From Erwinia mallotivora (GTDB lineage: Bacteria; Pseudomonadota; Gammaproteobacteria; Enterobacterales; Enterobacteriaceae), in assembly GCF_000590885.1 (NCBI RefSeq), contig NZ_JFHN01000021.1, forward strand, positions 1 through 53,141: a stretch of DNA of 53,141 bases, given 5' to 3'. Position 1 is the first letter of the stretch. Each line of letters begins with the position of its first letter. Shown here one piece after another: positions 44,630-53,141 of this stretch. Under the pieces are notes generated by a model. That model was not told the DNA's origin, searched no databases, and saw nothing but the letters and a program-made list of their open reading frames with translations. The position numbers were made by a program, and so were the translations under genes.

Positions 44630-45010
44630 ATGGAAAAGTTCGTTAAAATAGTTTTATACTCTTTAGTTTTTTTAATAGTTATTATGACGCTGGGATTTTA
44701 TCTGATTATTTTAGGGCTAAGACCCGGCGCTGTTTCTGATGAAATAAAGAATGCGTGTCTGCATTATAACAATCAGGAGGTTGTGTCTGAAGTGATCAGA
44801 GCGAGAACAAACTCTATTGATGACTGGAATTCATTTTCTGTCGCACAAGACGTCGCTGAGAAAAACGGAATTTTAATTGACTTTACAAATATAACCCTGG
44901 AAAAAAACATCTGGATGGTGCCATTAACACAAAGAGTTGATAATAATACGAAACAATTGATAGCTTTGTTAGATTGCCAGACTGATACCGTTGAGTTTGG
45001 TATAAAATAG
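44630..45010 (+). CDS. Colicin M-type immunity protein
   Basis: 126 aa. An N-terminal membrane anchor (about 5-32, FVKIVLYSLVFLIVIMTLGF) is followed by a periplasmic domain ending WMVPLTQRVDN ... LLDCQTDTVEF, similar in layout to colicin M immunity protein Cmi (anchor, VPF strand, late Cys). It would protect the producer in the periplasm, where the toxin cleaves lipid II. ATG 44630 has GGAG 8 nt upstream; lies 50 bp after the toxin on the same strand, where producer and immunity genes of this class may be co-expressed. Confidence 0.7.
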   Translation: MEKFVKIVLYSLVFLIVIMTLGFYLIILGLRPGAVSDEIKNACLHYNNQEVVSEVIRARTNSIDDWNSFSVAQDVAEKNGILIDFTNITLEKNIWMVPLTQRVDNNTKQLIALLDCQTDTVEFGIK

Positions 45011-45338
45011 AGTAACTACAGAGTCCCTCAAACACTGTTACATGCAGCGATGATATTTGCCACACTGAGCACCTCAACCTTTTCGCCCGCTTCAGACAAG
45101 CTGTTCACCACACCTGAAATACCAGATATCCGCCACCCGAATCTGCGAGGTGGCCGGAACTCAGATATTCATGACATTTTTCACGTTTCATCTTCATTGG
45201 TACTTGTGTCATAAACCGCACCTATCGCATGATTAAAGCTATCAATTAGACAATTTTTTCTACTCACCTCACACTTCCCTGTAAATCAGAAATAGACTGC
45301 TAACATTAAATAAACATATTCATAACCTGCGAAGCACT
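45011..45338. other. Intergenic region before ydeP
   Basis: About 330 bp with no ORF I can support. The first half has mixed composition, the second is AT-rich and should hold the ydeP promoter. ACGTTTCATCTTCATTGG (45183-45200) weakly resembles a Tn3 inverted repeat in the orientation expected for the other transposon end, but the match fades beyond 18 bp. Confidence 0.35.
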
Positions 45339-47651
45339 ATGAAATTCAAAACAGCTATCAAGCCTTACCGGGCCGCTGCGGGCGGCTGGGGCTCTCTTGA
45401 AGCGACCACCCGCTTCGTCTTCGACAGCAAACAAGTTCTGAAAAATATGCGCAACCTGATGCGCATGAATAAGGCCAGAGGCTTTGACTGCCCCGGCTGC
45501 GCCTGGGGTGACGACAATAAAAGCACCTTCAGTTTTTGTGAAAACGGCGCAAAGGCCGTGACCTGGGAAGCGACCCGCCGTTATGTTGATGCTGGTTTTT
45601 TTGCCAGCTACAGCGTCAGCGCGCTCTCTCAACAGAGTGATTATTTTCTGGAATATCAGGGGCGGCTGACCGAGCCGCTGCGTTATAACCGGGAAACCGA
45701 CCATTATGAACCCATCAGCTGGGACGACGCTTTTAAACTGATCGCCCGCCATATTAAGGCGATGGATAACCCGCACCAGATGGAGCTGTACACCTCCGGC
45801 CGCGCCAGTAATGAAGCGTCATGGCTTTATCAGCTGTTTGGCCGGATGCATGGCAGTAACAATTTTCCTGACTGCTCCAACATGTGCCATGAAGCCAGCG
45901 GCACCGGCCTGAAAGAGAGTATTGGCGTGGGCAAAGGGACCATCCGTCTGGATGATTTTGATCACGCCGACGCCATTTTTGTCTTCGGGCAGAACCCCGG
46001 AACCAACCATCCCAGAATGCTACACAGCCTGCGCCATGCCGCCGATCACGGTGCAAAAATTGTTACCTTCAATACGCTGCGTGAGCGCGGACTTGAACGT
46101 TTTGCCGATCCACAAAAACCACTGGAAGTGGTGACCAGTAAAGCCGGCACCATAAGCTCCACCTATTATCAGCCCAACCTCGGCGGGGATATGGCAGCGG
46201 TGCGGGGTATGGTTAAAGCGCTGGCGGAAACCCACGCGGCACGACGGGCAAAAGGCGAACCGGGCCTGTTCGACGAAGCATTCATCCGCACCCATACCGA
46301 AGGCGTGGAGGCCTGGCTTCAGCAGGTTGCCGCCACGGAGTGGCAGCAGATAACCCAACAATCCGGCCTGAGCGAGCAGCAGTTGCGCGAAGCGGCAGCG
46401 ATATATCAGAGTGCGGAACGGGTGATCTGCACCTGGGCGATGGGCATTACCCAGCACAAACACTCCGTCGATACGGTGCGGGAAATCGTCAACCTGCAAC
46501 TGCTGTTTGGGCAACTGGGCAAAAAAGGGGCGGGGCTTTGTCCCGTCCGTGGGCACAGTAATGTGCAGGGTAACCGCACGATGGGGATTGATGAGAAACC
46601 TTCCGCTGCCTTTCTCGATAGCCTTGCCCGCCACTTCAATTTCGAACCACCGCGAGAAGCGGGCCACAACACCGTTGAAGCACTGGAAGCCATGCTGCGT
46701 GACGAGGTCAGAGTCCTGATCGCGCTGGGCGGCAATCTTGCCGCCGCCGCGCCGGACAGCCCCCGTACCGAGGAAGCATTGCGCCGTTGTGACCTGACCG
46801 TGCAGATCAGCACCAAACTGAATCGCAGCCACCTCTGCCCCGGCAAAAAGGATGCACTGATCCTGCCGACGCTGGGTCGTACCGAACAGGACATCCAGGC
46901 CAGCGGCCCACAATTTATTACCGTCGAGGACTCCTTCAGCATGGTTCATGCCTCTGAAGGCGTCGGTAAGCCGGTGGCGGACACTCAGCGCTCGGAAACT
47001 GCGATCGTTGCCGGCATTGCCGATGCGGTTCTCGGTGGGGAAAAAGTGGACTGGCTGGCGCTGGCGGCGGATTACAACAAGATCCGCGATCACATTGCCG
47101 CCACCATTCCCGGATTCAGCAATTTCAACGCCCGTTGTGATATCAAAGGGGGCTTTTATCTCGGCAACGCAGCGGCCGAATTTCGTTTTAATACCCGCAA
47201 TAATAAAGCGCAGTTCAGTGCTGCCCGCCTGCCGGACTCCCTGTTTCCGCAGTTAGGCGAGGATGTCAAGGTGCCCTTCACCCTGCAAACCCTGCGCTCT
47301 CACGATCAGTACAACACCACCATTTACGGACTGGACGACCGTTATCGCGGCGTTTACGGCCAGCGTGAGGTGCTGTTTATTAATGCGCAGGATATGGCAA
47401 GTCTGGGCTTTGCCGCCGGGGATGATGTGGATATCGAAACGCTGTGGAATGACGGCATTACCCGCAAAGTCTCAGGTTTCCGACTGGTGCCTTACAACAT
47501 TCCCTGCGGCAATCTGGCCGCCTACTACCCGGAGACCAATCCGCTGGTTCCGCTCTCCAGCTTCGGTGATGGCAGCGGAACGCCAACCTCAAAATCAATC
47601 CCGGTCAAAATTACCCTTTCAGCGGTTAAATCTGACCTGCGTATTGCCTGA
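45339..47651 (+). CDS. ydeP: FdhF/YdeP family molybdopterin oxidoreductase
   Basis: 770 aa, cytoplasmic, of the formate-dehydrogenase-like family. YdeP has been tied to acid resistance in E. coli. The N-terminal FDCPGCAW motif is followed by ELYTSGRASNEASWLYQL, NMCHEASGTGL (Cys at the molybdenum-ligand region), GQNPGTNHPRML and LCPVRGHSNVQGNRTMG, and a C-terminal molybdopterin dinucleotide binding domain. Single gene; no FdhD neighbour. Confidence 0.88.
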   Translation: MKFKTAIKPYRAAAGGWGSLEATTRFVFDSKQVLKNMRNLMRMNKARGFDCPGCAWGDDNKSTFSFCENGAKAVTWEATRRYVDAGFFASYSVSALSQQSDYFLEYQGRLTEPLRYNRETDHYEPISWDDAFKLIARHIKAMDNPHQMELYTSGRASNEASWLYQLFGRMHGSNNFPDCSNMCHEASGTGLKESIGVGKGTIRLDDFDHADAIFVFGQNPGTNHPRMLHSLRHAADHGAKIVTFNTLRERGLERFADPQKPLEVVTSKAGTISSTYYQPNLGGDMAAVRGMVKALAETHAARRAKGEPGLFDEAFIRTHTEGVEAWLQQVAATEWQQITQQSGLSEQQLREAAAIYQSAERVICTWAMGITQHKHSVDTVREIVNLQLLFGQLGKKGAGLCPVRGHSNVQGNRTMGIDEKPSAAFLDSLARHFNFEPPREAGHNTVEALEAMLRDEVRVLIALGGNLAAAAPDSPRTEEALRRCDLTVQISTKLNRSHLCPGKKDALILPTLGRTEQDIQASGPQFITVEDSFSMVHASEGVGKPVADTQRSETAIVAGIADAVLGGEKVDWLALAADYNKIRDHIAATIPGFSNFNARCDIKGGFYLGNAAAEFRFNTRNNKAQFSAARLPDSLFPQLGEDVKVPFTLQTLRSHDQYNTTIYGLDDRYRGVYGQREVLFINAQDMASLGFAAGDDVDIETLWNDGITRKVSGFRLVPYNIPCGNLAAYYPETNPLVPLSSFGDGSGTPTSKSIPVKITLSAVKSDLRIA

Positions 47652-47670
47652 TCCCGAAATAGCGCGATAA

Positions 47671-47696
47671 TCCAGGCCGGACGGCCCCGGCCTGGA
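47671..47696 (+). terminator. Hairpin after ydeP
   Basis: TCCAGGCCGG / CCGGCCTGGA, 10-bp stem, 6-nt loop, 19 bp after the stop. No T tract. Confidence 0.55.
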
Positions 47697-47873
47697 CAAA
47701 CGGCTTCCCGGGAGAACGAGCGACATCATTCAGAAAAGAGTGGTGTTGATCGCTGTCATATTCCCGTTTAATCACCGCGCGAAAGCCGCGATGCCCTGGC
47801 TTTTTACTTGCCGCGAGAGAGTTAATCGCGTAAAACTGTCTGCCGCTTACAGGCCACGAAAACTATTGAGATT

Positions 47874-49805
47874 ATGTTCCAGGATAACCCGCTGCTCGCG
47901 CAGCTCAAAGAGAAACTCCACTCCCAGACGCCGCGTGTTGAGGGTGTGGTTAAAGGCACTGAAAAAGGCTTCGGCTTTCTGGAAGTCGACCCGCAGAAAA
48001 GCTACTTTATTCCCCCTCCTTTCATGAAGAAAGTGATGCATGGTGATCGGGTGATTGCCGTGCTGCAAACCGACAAGGACCGTGAAGTTGCCGATCCGGA
48101 AAAGCTGGTTGAACCTTTCCTCAGCCGCTTTGTGGGACGTGTGCAGAAGAAAGACGATCGTCTGTCGATTGTTCCTGACCATCCCCTGTTGAAAGATGCC
48201 ATCCAGTGCCGTGCCGATCGCCATGTGAAGCATGCTTTCCAGGACGGTGACTGGGCGGTGGCTGAGATGCGTCGTCATCCGCTGAAAGGCGATCGCACTT
48301 TTTACGCCGAACTGACCGCGTTTATCACTACCGGTGATGACCATCTTGCCCCGTGGTGGGTCACCCTTTCCCGCCATAACCTGGAGCGTGAAGCCCCTGA
48401 AGGCGTGGCCGGTGAAATGCTTGACGAGAAGCTGACGCGTGAAGATCTGACCGCGCTGACTTTTGTCACCATCGACAGCGCCAGTACCGAAGATATGGAT
48501 GATGCGCTGTATGTGGAAGAGACGCCGGAAGGTGCGCTGGCGCTGACCATCGCCATTGCCGATCCCACCGCCTGGGTCGCCGCCGACAGTGAGCTGGATC
48601 GTATTGCCGCTCAGCGTGCCTTCACCAACTACCTGCCAGGCTTCAATATTCCGATGCTGCCCCGTCAGCTGTCTGACGACGTCTGCTCGCTGCGCCCGCA
48701 TGAGCGCCGCCCGGTGCTGGCCTGTCGCGTCAGCGTGAGCGCTGATGGCGCGCTGGGTGAACCGCATTTCTTCGCGGCCTGGATTGAGTCAAAAGCTAAA
48801 CTGGTTTACGACAACGTTTCAGACTGGCTGGAAAACAGCGGGGAATGGCAGCCGGAAAGTGAGGCCATTGCCGGTCAGATTCGCCTGCTGCACCGTCTGT
48901 GCCTGGCCCGCGCCGAATGGCGCCAGACCCACGCGCTGGTATTTAAAGATCGCCCTGACTTCCGCTTCGTGCTGGGTGAAAAGGGTGAAGTGCTGGATAT
49001 CATCGCAGAGCACCGACGTATCGCTAACCGTATCGTTGAAGAGGCGATGATCACGGCGAATATCTGCGCAGCCACGGTGTTGCGCGACACGCTGGGCTTT
49101 GGCATCTACAACATCCATCCGGGCTTTGATGCAGCCAGTGCCGAGCAGGCCGCCGCGGTGCTGGAAAATCATGGTGTTAAAGTCGATCCGCTGGCAATTG
49201 CCACGCTGGAGGGCTTCCGTAAACTGCGTCGTGAGCTGGATTCGCAGCCGACACAGTTCCTCGACAGCCGTATTCGCCGCTTCCAGTCGTTTGCGGAGAT
49301 CGGTATTGATCCGGGTCCACACTTTGGTCTGGGTCTGGAAGCCTACGCCACCTGGACATCTCCTATCCGTAAATACGGCGATATGATTAACCATCGTCTG
49401 CTGAAAGCGCTGGTACGTGGAGAACAGGCTGCCCGTCCGCAGGATGAGGTCACCGTGAGGATGAGCGAACGCCGTCGTCTGAACCGGATGGCTGAGCGTG
49501 ATGTCGGTGACTGGCTCTATTCCCGCTTTCTGCAAAAAGCCGCCGGAACCGACCAGCGGTTTGGCGCAGAGATTATTGATGTTTCCCGTGGCGGAATGCG
49601 CGTGCGTCTGACTGCCAACGGCGCGGTAGCCTTTATCCCTGCCCCGTTTATCCACGCCGTGCGGGATGAGCTGGTATGCAGTCAGGAAAATGGCAGCGTG
49701 CAGATCAAAGGCGAGGTTGTTTATCGGGTGACTGACCTGATTGAGGTCACCATTGCGGAAGTTCGTATGGAAACCCGCAGCATCGTGGCGCGTCCGGCAG
49801 CGTAG
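47874..49805 (+). CDS. rnb: Exoribonuclease II
   Basis: 643 aa, 3'-to-5' hydrolytic exoribonuclease, main mRNA-degrading enzyme. N-terminal cold-shock domains ([20 protein letters not shown]), RNB catalytic domain with Asp cluster in [38 protein letters not shown], and a C-terminal S1 domain. Full length and intact. In E. coli the gene lies 3' of sapF-fabI; here 19 kb of accessory genes intervene. Confidence 0.96.
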   Translation: MFQDNPLLAQLKEKLHSQTPRVEGVVKGTEKGFGFLEVDPQKSYFIPPPFMKKVMHGDRVIAVLQTDKDREVADPEKLVEPFLSRFVGRVQKKDDRLSIVPDHPLLKDAIQCRADRHVKHAFQDGDWAVAEMRRHPLKGDRTFYAELTAFITTGDDHLAPWWVTLSRHNLEREAPEGVAGEMLDEKLTREDLTALTFVTIDSASTEDMDDALYVEETPEGALALTIAIADPTAWVAADSELDRIAAQRAFTNYLPGFNIPMLPRQLSDDVCSLRPHERRPVLACRVSVSADGALGEPHFFAAWIESKAKLVYDNVSDWLENSGEWQPESEAIAGQIRLLHRLCLARAEWRQTHALVFKDRPDFRFVLGEKGEVLDIIAEHRRIANRIVEEAMITANICAATVLRDTLGFGIYNIHPGFDAASAEQAAAVLENHGVKVDPLAIATLEGFRKLRRELDSQPTQFLDSRIRRFQSFAEIGIDPGPHFGLGLEAYATWTSPIRKYGDMINHRLLKALVRGEQAARPQDEVTVRMSERRRLNRMAERDVGDWLYSRFLQKAAGTDQRFGAEIIDVSRGGMRVRLTANGAVAFIPAPFIHAVRDELVCSQENGSVQIKGEVVYRVTDLIEVTIAEVRMETRSIVARPAA

Positions 49806-49815
49806 AGCGTTACCA

Positions 49816-49841
49816 GGCGGGATAACCGTTGTTATCCCGCC
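49816..49841 (+). terminator. Terminator after rnb
   Basis: GGCGGGATAAC / GTTATCCCGCC, perfect 11-bp stem with CGTT loop, followed by CTTTCC. It lies between converging rnb and the epimerase gene. Confidence 0.7.
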
Positions 49842-49907
49842 CTTTCCGCCCTGAATTTCCCTTTTGCAATTTATCCCGGCTGGCAGATGTTTTCATCCGC
49901 TGAAAAA

Positions 49908-50609
49908 CTATTTTTTCTGGCCGTACCAGGCATTACTGCCATGCTTACGCAGGTAATGGCAGTCAAGCAGCGGTTGAGCAATTGCCGGTAAATCAGGCGT
50001 CAGCTGCCGACTGAAAATCCCCATGTAAGCCACTTCTTCCAGTACCACCGCAGCATGCACCGCACTTTGCGGGGTTTTCCCCCAGCAGAACGGTCCATGT
50101 GAATTGACCAGAATAGCCGGGATCACGCCGGGGTCGAGATCTCTGTCACGAAAAGTCTCAATAATTACCTGGCCGGTCTGCCATTCATACGCCGACCCGA
50201 TCTCTTCTGCCGTCATCTGCCGGCTACAGGGTATTGCACCATAAAAATCATCAGCATGAGTCGTTCCCCATGCCGGAATATCCCGTCCGGCCTGCGCCCA
50301 GATAGTGGCATGGCGCGAATGGGTATGGACGATACTGCCCACGTCAGGCCAGGCGAGATAGAGTGCCCGATGCGTTTCAGTGTCTGATGAGGGGCGCATC
50401 TCACCTTCGATCACCCTGCCGCTGTCCAGGTCAACCACCACCATATCTTCGGCTTTCATCACTTCGTAGCCGACACCGGAAGGCTTAATCACCATCAGGC
50501 CGCTGTCGCGATCCACAGCACTGACGTTGCCCCAGGTAAAGACCACCAGTCCATGTTTCGGCAGGGCGAGGTTCGCCTCCAGCACCTGTTGTTTCAGTTT
50601 TTCCAGCAT
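49908..50609 (-). CDS. L-ribulose-5-phosphate 4-epimerase (AraD/UlaF/SgbE family)
   Basis: 233 aa class II aldolase-type epimerase. Zinc site visible as HTHSRH and the later His in CHYLRKHG; catalytic acid in [22 protein letters not shown] binds phosphate. Interconverts L-ribulose-5-P and D-xylulose-5-P. With no ara, ula or sgb genes nearby, its pathway is uncertain, so I leave the symbol open. GAGAGA-rich leader before ATG 50609 and a perfect palindrome 126 bp upstream that may be an operator. Confidence 0.85.
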   Translation of the reverse strand: MLEKLKQQVLEANLALPKHGLVVFTWGNVSAVDRDSGLMVIKPSGVGYEVMKAEDMVVVDLDSGRVIEGEMRPSSDTETHRALYLAWPDVGSIVHTHSRHATIWAQAGRDIPAWGTTHADDFYGAIPCSRQMTAEEIGSAYEWQTGQVIIETFRDRDLDPGVIPAILVNSHGPFCWGKTPQSAVHAAVVLEEVAYMGIFSRQLTPDLPAIAQPLLDCHYLRKHGSNAWYGQKK

Positions 50610-50734
50610 TGTTTCTCTCTCCTGGCCATTTACTTCATTTTCCCCCGCACCGGCGATACAGGGTATGGATGTACTGGCTGGATGAAAGGCAGGTTTTGGC
50701 TGGAGACCCCAGAATTGTGGCGGGAATTAAGATT

Positions 50735-50753
50735 TTTTACCTGTCAGGTAAAA
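50735..50753. promoter_or_regulatory. Perfect palindrome upstream of the epimerase gene
   Basis: TTTTACCTGTCAGGTAAAA, 9-bp arms with one central base. It may be an operator for a dimeric repressor of the epimerase gene (start 126 bp away) or a weak bidirectional terminator. Confidence 0.4.
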
Positions 50754-50873
50754 CAGAACCACATACAATGTAAACAAGCCGAAAGAATGCGTTAAGCCAT
50801 TGTGACTTTGTTACTTAGTGAGACGAGTCGCAATAATAATGCAGCACTGGCGGCCGGGTACGCAGAGTTCTCT

Positions 50874-50880
50874 CTATACT
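50874..50880 (+). promoter_or_regulatory. osmB promoter -10
   Basis: CTATACT is a good RpoS-type -10, 42 bp before the osmB ATG, with no clear -35. E. coli osmB is induced by RpoS and osmotic stress. Confidence 0.5.
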
Positions 50881-50921
50881 CAAAGAGAATTTCTGTAGCA
50901 GCAATGATGGAGAAGTGAAAA

Positions 50922-51140
50922 ATGACAATAACTGCAAAACGTATTACCGCTGGCCTGCTGGCCGCAACCTTAGTGCTTTCCCTGAGCGCATGTTCACACT
51001 GGTCCAAACGCGACCGCAACACAGCTATCGGCGCAGGTGCCGGTGCCATCGGTGGCTCGATCCTGACTAACGGAAGTGGTCTGGGCACCGTCGGTGGTGC
51101 AGCCGTAGGCGGAATTATCGGACATCAGATCAGCCGTTAA
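50922..51140 (+). CDS. osmB: Osmotically inducible lipoprotein OsmB
   Basis: 72 aa. Signal peptide ending in lipobox LSAC (Cys24), then a glycine-zipper segment (AIGAGAGAIGGSILTNGSG, later GGAAVGGIIGHQ) typical of OsmB and related outer-membrane lipoproteins. Close to rnb as in E. coli. Terminator follows. Confidence 0.93.
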   Translation: MTITAKRITAGLLAATLVLSLSACSHWSKRDRNTAIGAGAGAIGGSILTNGSGLGTVGGAAVGGIIGHQISR

Positions 51141-51203
51141 CGCTGAGTTAAAGATATCGCACAGCCGACAATTTCCCTCTCTGATACAGAGATTATTTAC
51201 CAA

Positions 51204-51221
51204 TGGCCCCTTCAGGGGCCA
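51204..51221 (+). terminator. Terminator of osmB
   Basis: TGGCCCC / GGGGCCA with TTCA loop, followed by TATTTATT. Confidence 0.75.
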
Positions 51222-51423
51222 TATTTATTGCTAATACTGGAATACTTGCTGGTGACTGATACTGGTCAGAAAAAGCATATTCAGTAATTTTTTGATAATA
51301 TTGCCAGACAATAATCAAATCCCATCTTAAAAATCTTACTTATTTCCTCTTCCAGCAACGGCGATAAAACACCTACGGTGTATGATGGCCGGTATTAAAC
51401 CAGAGCAACTAAAAGGATTTGGT

Positions 51424-52503
51424 ATGCTTAAGACACAAAATGCTCCGCTGCTCCCGACCATACGCTGGCCGGTACCAAAAAATAACCGGGGTGGAGAGTT
51501 CAGTAACCTCCGCGAAATTCTGGCACATCTTGAGGGTGAAGCCGCCGGGCACTGGCTTATTGGCCGCCACGGCATGTGGCACGGAGGCATCCACATCAGT
51601 GATGCCACCACCCCGTGGTGTGCGCTCAGCGGTCAGGCGATGAATGAGGCTCTGGATTTTCCGCTGCCATTTCCGGGAGAGCAGCCCGTGCGGTGTATGG
51701 TGGACGGTGAGGTGGTGGCGTACCGGATTAACCGGGATTACCTCAGCGTGCCGTGGTACGGGGGGGATTTGTGCTACTCCGGGTCTTTTGTGCTTATTCG
51801 CCACCGTATTCAGCCAGGGAAAACGACAGAGGGCGCGCTGACCTTTTACACACTGTACATGCACCTCGCGCCGTGGCTGGCCTACCCGGGGCAGGACAGT
51901 ACGGCGTTTAAGGTGGCGGACGGCCGGCATCTGAATGCGTATGTCGACATGTCCCGGCAGTGGATGGCGACGGTGCTGCCATCCGGCACGCGGGTGACAT
52001 GGGACAAAGCGGACAGCGCCGGCATGATGACCGGAAGCAACGGGCGACAGTATGCGTACGTCACGCTGGCGGAGCCGGTTTCGGGCAGAATGAGCCTGAA
52101 AACCGGGGACCGGGTGTGGACGCTGTGCGACAGCGGCAATCTTCTTCCGGCCCGCGACAGCGCCACCCGTCCGGCGTGGTGGTCGCCATTCCTGCCGCCG
52201 TCACGTGAAGCCGTGCAGTTTGATACGGTGGTATGCCCCACCCCCTGCCCCATTAACGCCGGAGACCCGGTGGGCCATCTGGGGTATTTTCAGGTTCCCA
52301 CTGAGGACGGGCATGAAAAACGCTATCAGGTGCATATCGAATGCCTGACCACGGATGACCTGCCGCGCTTCCTGAGCAATCCGGAAGGCACGGGGCGTGA
52401 CACGCCCGCCTTTGCCCGCTGTCCGAAGGGCATTCCGGTGTACCTGAAAGACAGTGACGGAAAGGTATACCCGGGCCTGATAACCACGCAGACCGAAAGG
52501 TGA
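51424..52503 (+). pseudogene. M23 peptidase-like protein, N-terminal part (probably frameshifted)
   Basis: 359 aa. Residues 1-200 contain elements of a LytM/M23 peptidase fold: GRHGMWHGGIHISD (zinc-site His), MVDGEVVAYR, and FYTLYMHLAPW (the HxH-like strand). Such proteins occur as secreted cell-wall hydrolases beside type VI secretion genes. Start ATG 51424 with AAAGGA upstream. The frame ends in ITTQTER-stop, but the next frame continues the expected reading, so one base may be missing near 52464-52480. If so, the gene is disrupted; otherwise it is a 359-aa protein coupled to the next ORF. Confidence 0.6.
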
Positions 52504-53141
52504 TGGCGCTGTCCGGGCAGGCTGTGACGGACCAGGAAGGGAAACGCTACTGGCCGGGCGGGACATCGCACGGGCTGCTGGCAGAGTCGGATATGCAGTT
52601 GCTGTCGCAATATGACCTCACCGGTCGGGGTTTTGAAACGACGACAGACAGCCCGGCGAGCTTTGACCATCTCGATGGAAAGAAGCAGCCGAAAGGGCTG
52701 GTGAAGACAATTTTTGAGCGGTTTTTCAGCGTGGCGGATAACGACGGGAAGCCCTGGAGCAAGGCGGTGGCGTTCAACTACCGACAGCTGCTGAACAAAA
52801 TTGACGACGTAAAATCTACCGGCTACTACCCGGAACAGTACCGGCGGGCGGTACAGAACCCGTCAATGCGCGATTACCTGTACCGTCTGTGCGTGAAACA
52901 TCCCTGTGAGTGGTACTACTCATCGGAAGATCCGATCTGGAAGTCTTTCTTATCACCCACGATGAAGAAGGAATCGCCGGAATGGTACGCCTGGAGCGTG
53001 AAGATTCTGACGGACACGCGCTGGATGCATCTTGTGCCTTACATGGAAGAAAATCAGTGGCATATGCACCCGCTGGTGTTTCCTGACGCACTCAGGGCGA
53101 AGAAAAAACAGGGATGGGCACACAGCCCGTTTGCTGAGCTG
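52503..53141 (+). CDS. C-terminal part of the M23-like protein, or coupled ORF; runs off the window
   Basis: Open to the last base, at least 213 codons from ATG 52503 (MALSGQAVTDQEGKRYWPGG). Overlaps the previous stop (TGATG). Rich in Trp and Tyr: CVKHPCEWYYSSEDPIW, KESPEWYAWSVKILTD, WMHLVPYMEENQWHMHP. The frame is open back to 52458, giving GPDNHADRKVMALSG, which fits directly onto the KVYPG of the preceding ORF, so the two were probably one long protein. I do not recognise a domain in this part. Confidence 0.55.
   Translation, partial: MALSGQAVTDQEGKRYWPGGTSHGLLAESDMQLLSQYDLTGRGFETTTDSPASFDHLDGKKQPKGLVKTIFERFFSVADNDGKPWSKAVAFNYRQLLNKIDDVKSTGYYPEQYRRAVQNPSMRDYLYRLCVKHPCEWYYSSEDPIWKSFLSPTMKKESPEWYAWSVKILTDTRWMHLVPYMEENQWHMHPLVFPDALRAKKKQGWAHSPFAEL

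Noticed and set aside
45183..45200. Right-hand Tn3 inverted repeat
   Set aside because: 13 of 18 positions match, but the similarity does not continue over the rest of the 38 bp without a 7-bp gap; may be chance.

Overview
The window looks like chromosome from a member of the Erwiniaceae (Pantoea/Erwinia type, Enterobacterales). The order of conserved genes follows enteric chromosomes: ydgI, rstAB, asr-ydgU-ydgD, hrpA/azoR, mpaA-ycjG-tpx-tyrR-ycjF-ycjX-pspDCBA/pspF, sapABCDF, rnb and osmB. The proteins are close to their E. coli counterparts. Genus is inferred from gene order and sequence character only; no database was searched.

Layout. Positions 1-7160 hold an APC antiporter (cut by the window edge), the RstA/RstB two-component system, an M32 carboxypeptidase and the acid-shock gene asr, which has a recognisable RstA box, followed by ydgU and ydgD. 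Positions 7200-11100 hold hrpA, broken by one in-frame amber codon just before helicase motif VI. Positions 11330-21740 are core genes ending in the phage-shock operon with its sigma-54 promoter and divergent activator pspF. A RyhB small RNA lies on the minus strand between pspF and sapA. The sap peptide-transport operon (22099-28397) is split between sapB and sapC by about 1 kb that carries an unrecognised gene with its own promoter. An 8-bp repeat of the sapC start sequence flanks this insert.

Positions 28500-47700 are accessory. They hold two carboxymuconolactone-decarboxylase-type genes, a flavodoxin-fold quinone reductase with a divergent LysR regulator, and a tandem-duplicated protein of unknown function. 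Next comes a catabolic cluster for the aldoxime-nitrile pathway: aldoxime dehydratase makes nitrile, cobalt-type nitrile hydratase makes amide, and amidase makes acid. It has an outer-membrane channel-like protein, an AraC-type regulator, and two matching 40-bp operator-like sites, one before each transcription unit. The downstream end of the cluster is damaged: cbtA is truncated and joined to a LysR fragment. Beyond the cluster are three tiny membrane or lipoprotein genes.

Then comes a low-GC segment (about 41.4-45.0 kb). It has a two-gene module: a deoxyribosyltransferase-like/TPR protein whose stop overlaps the start of a ThsB-like TIR protein. This is the best candidate in the window for a little-described immune system. 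It is followed by the degraded end of a Tn3-family transposon (terminal inverted repeat plus tnpA relic) and a colicin-M-type bacteriocin with a membrane-anchored immunity protein. One essential Asp of the bacteriocin motif is Asn here.

The window closes with ydeP, rnb, an AraD-type epimerase, osmB, and an M23-peptidase-like protein that seems to be split by a one-base frameshift and runs off the right edge.
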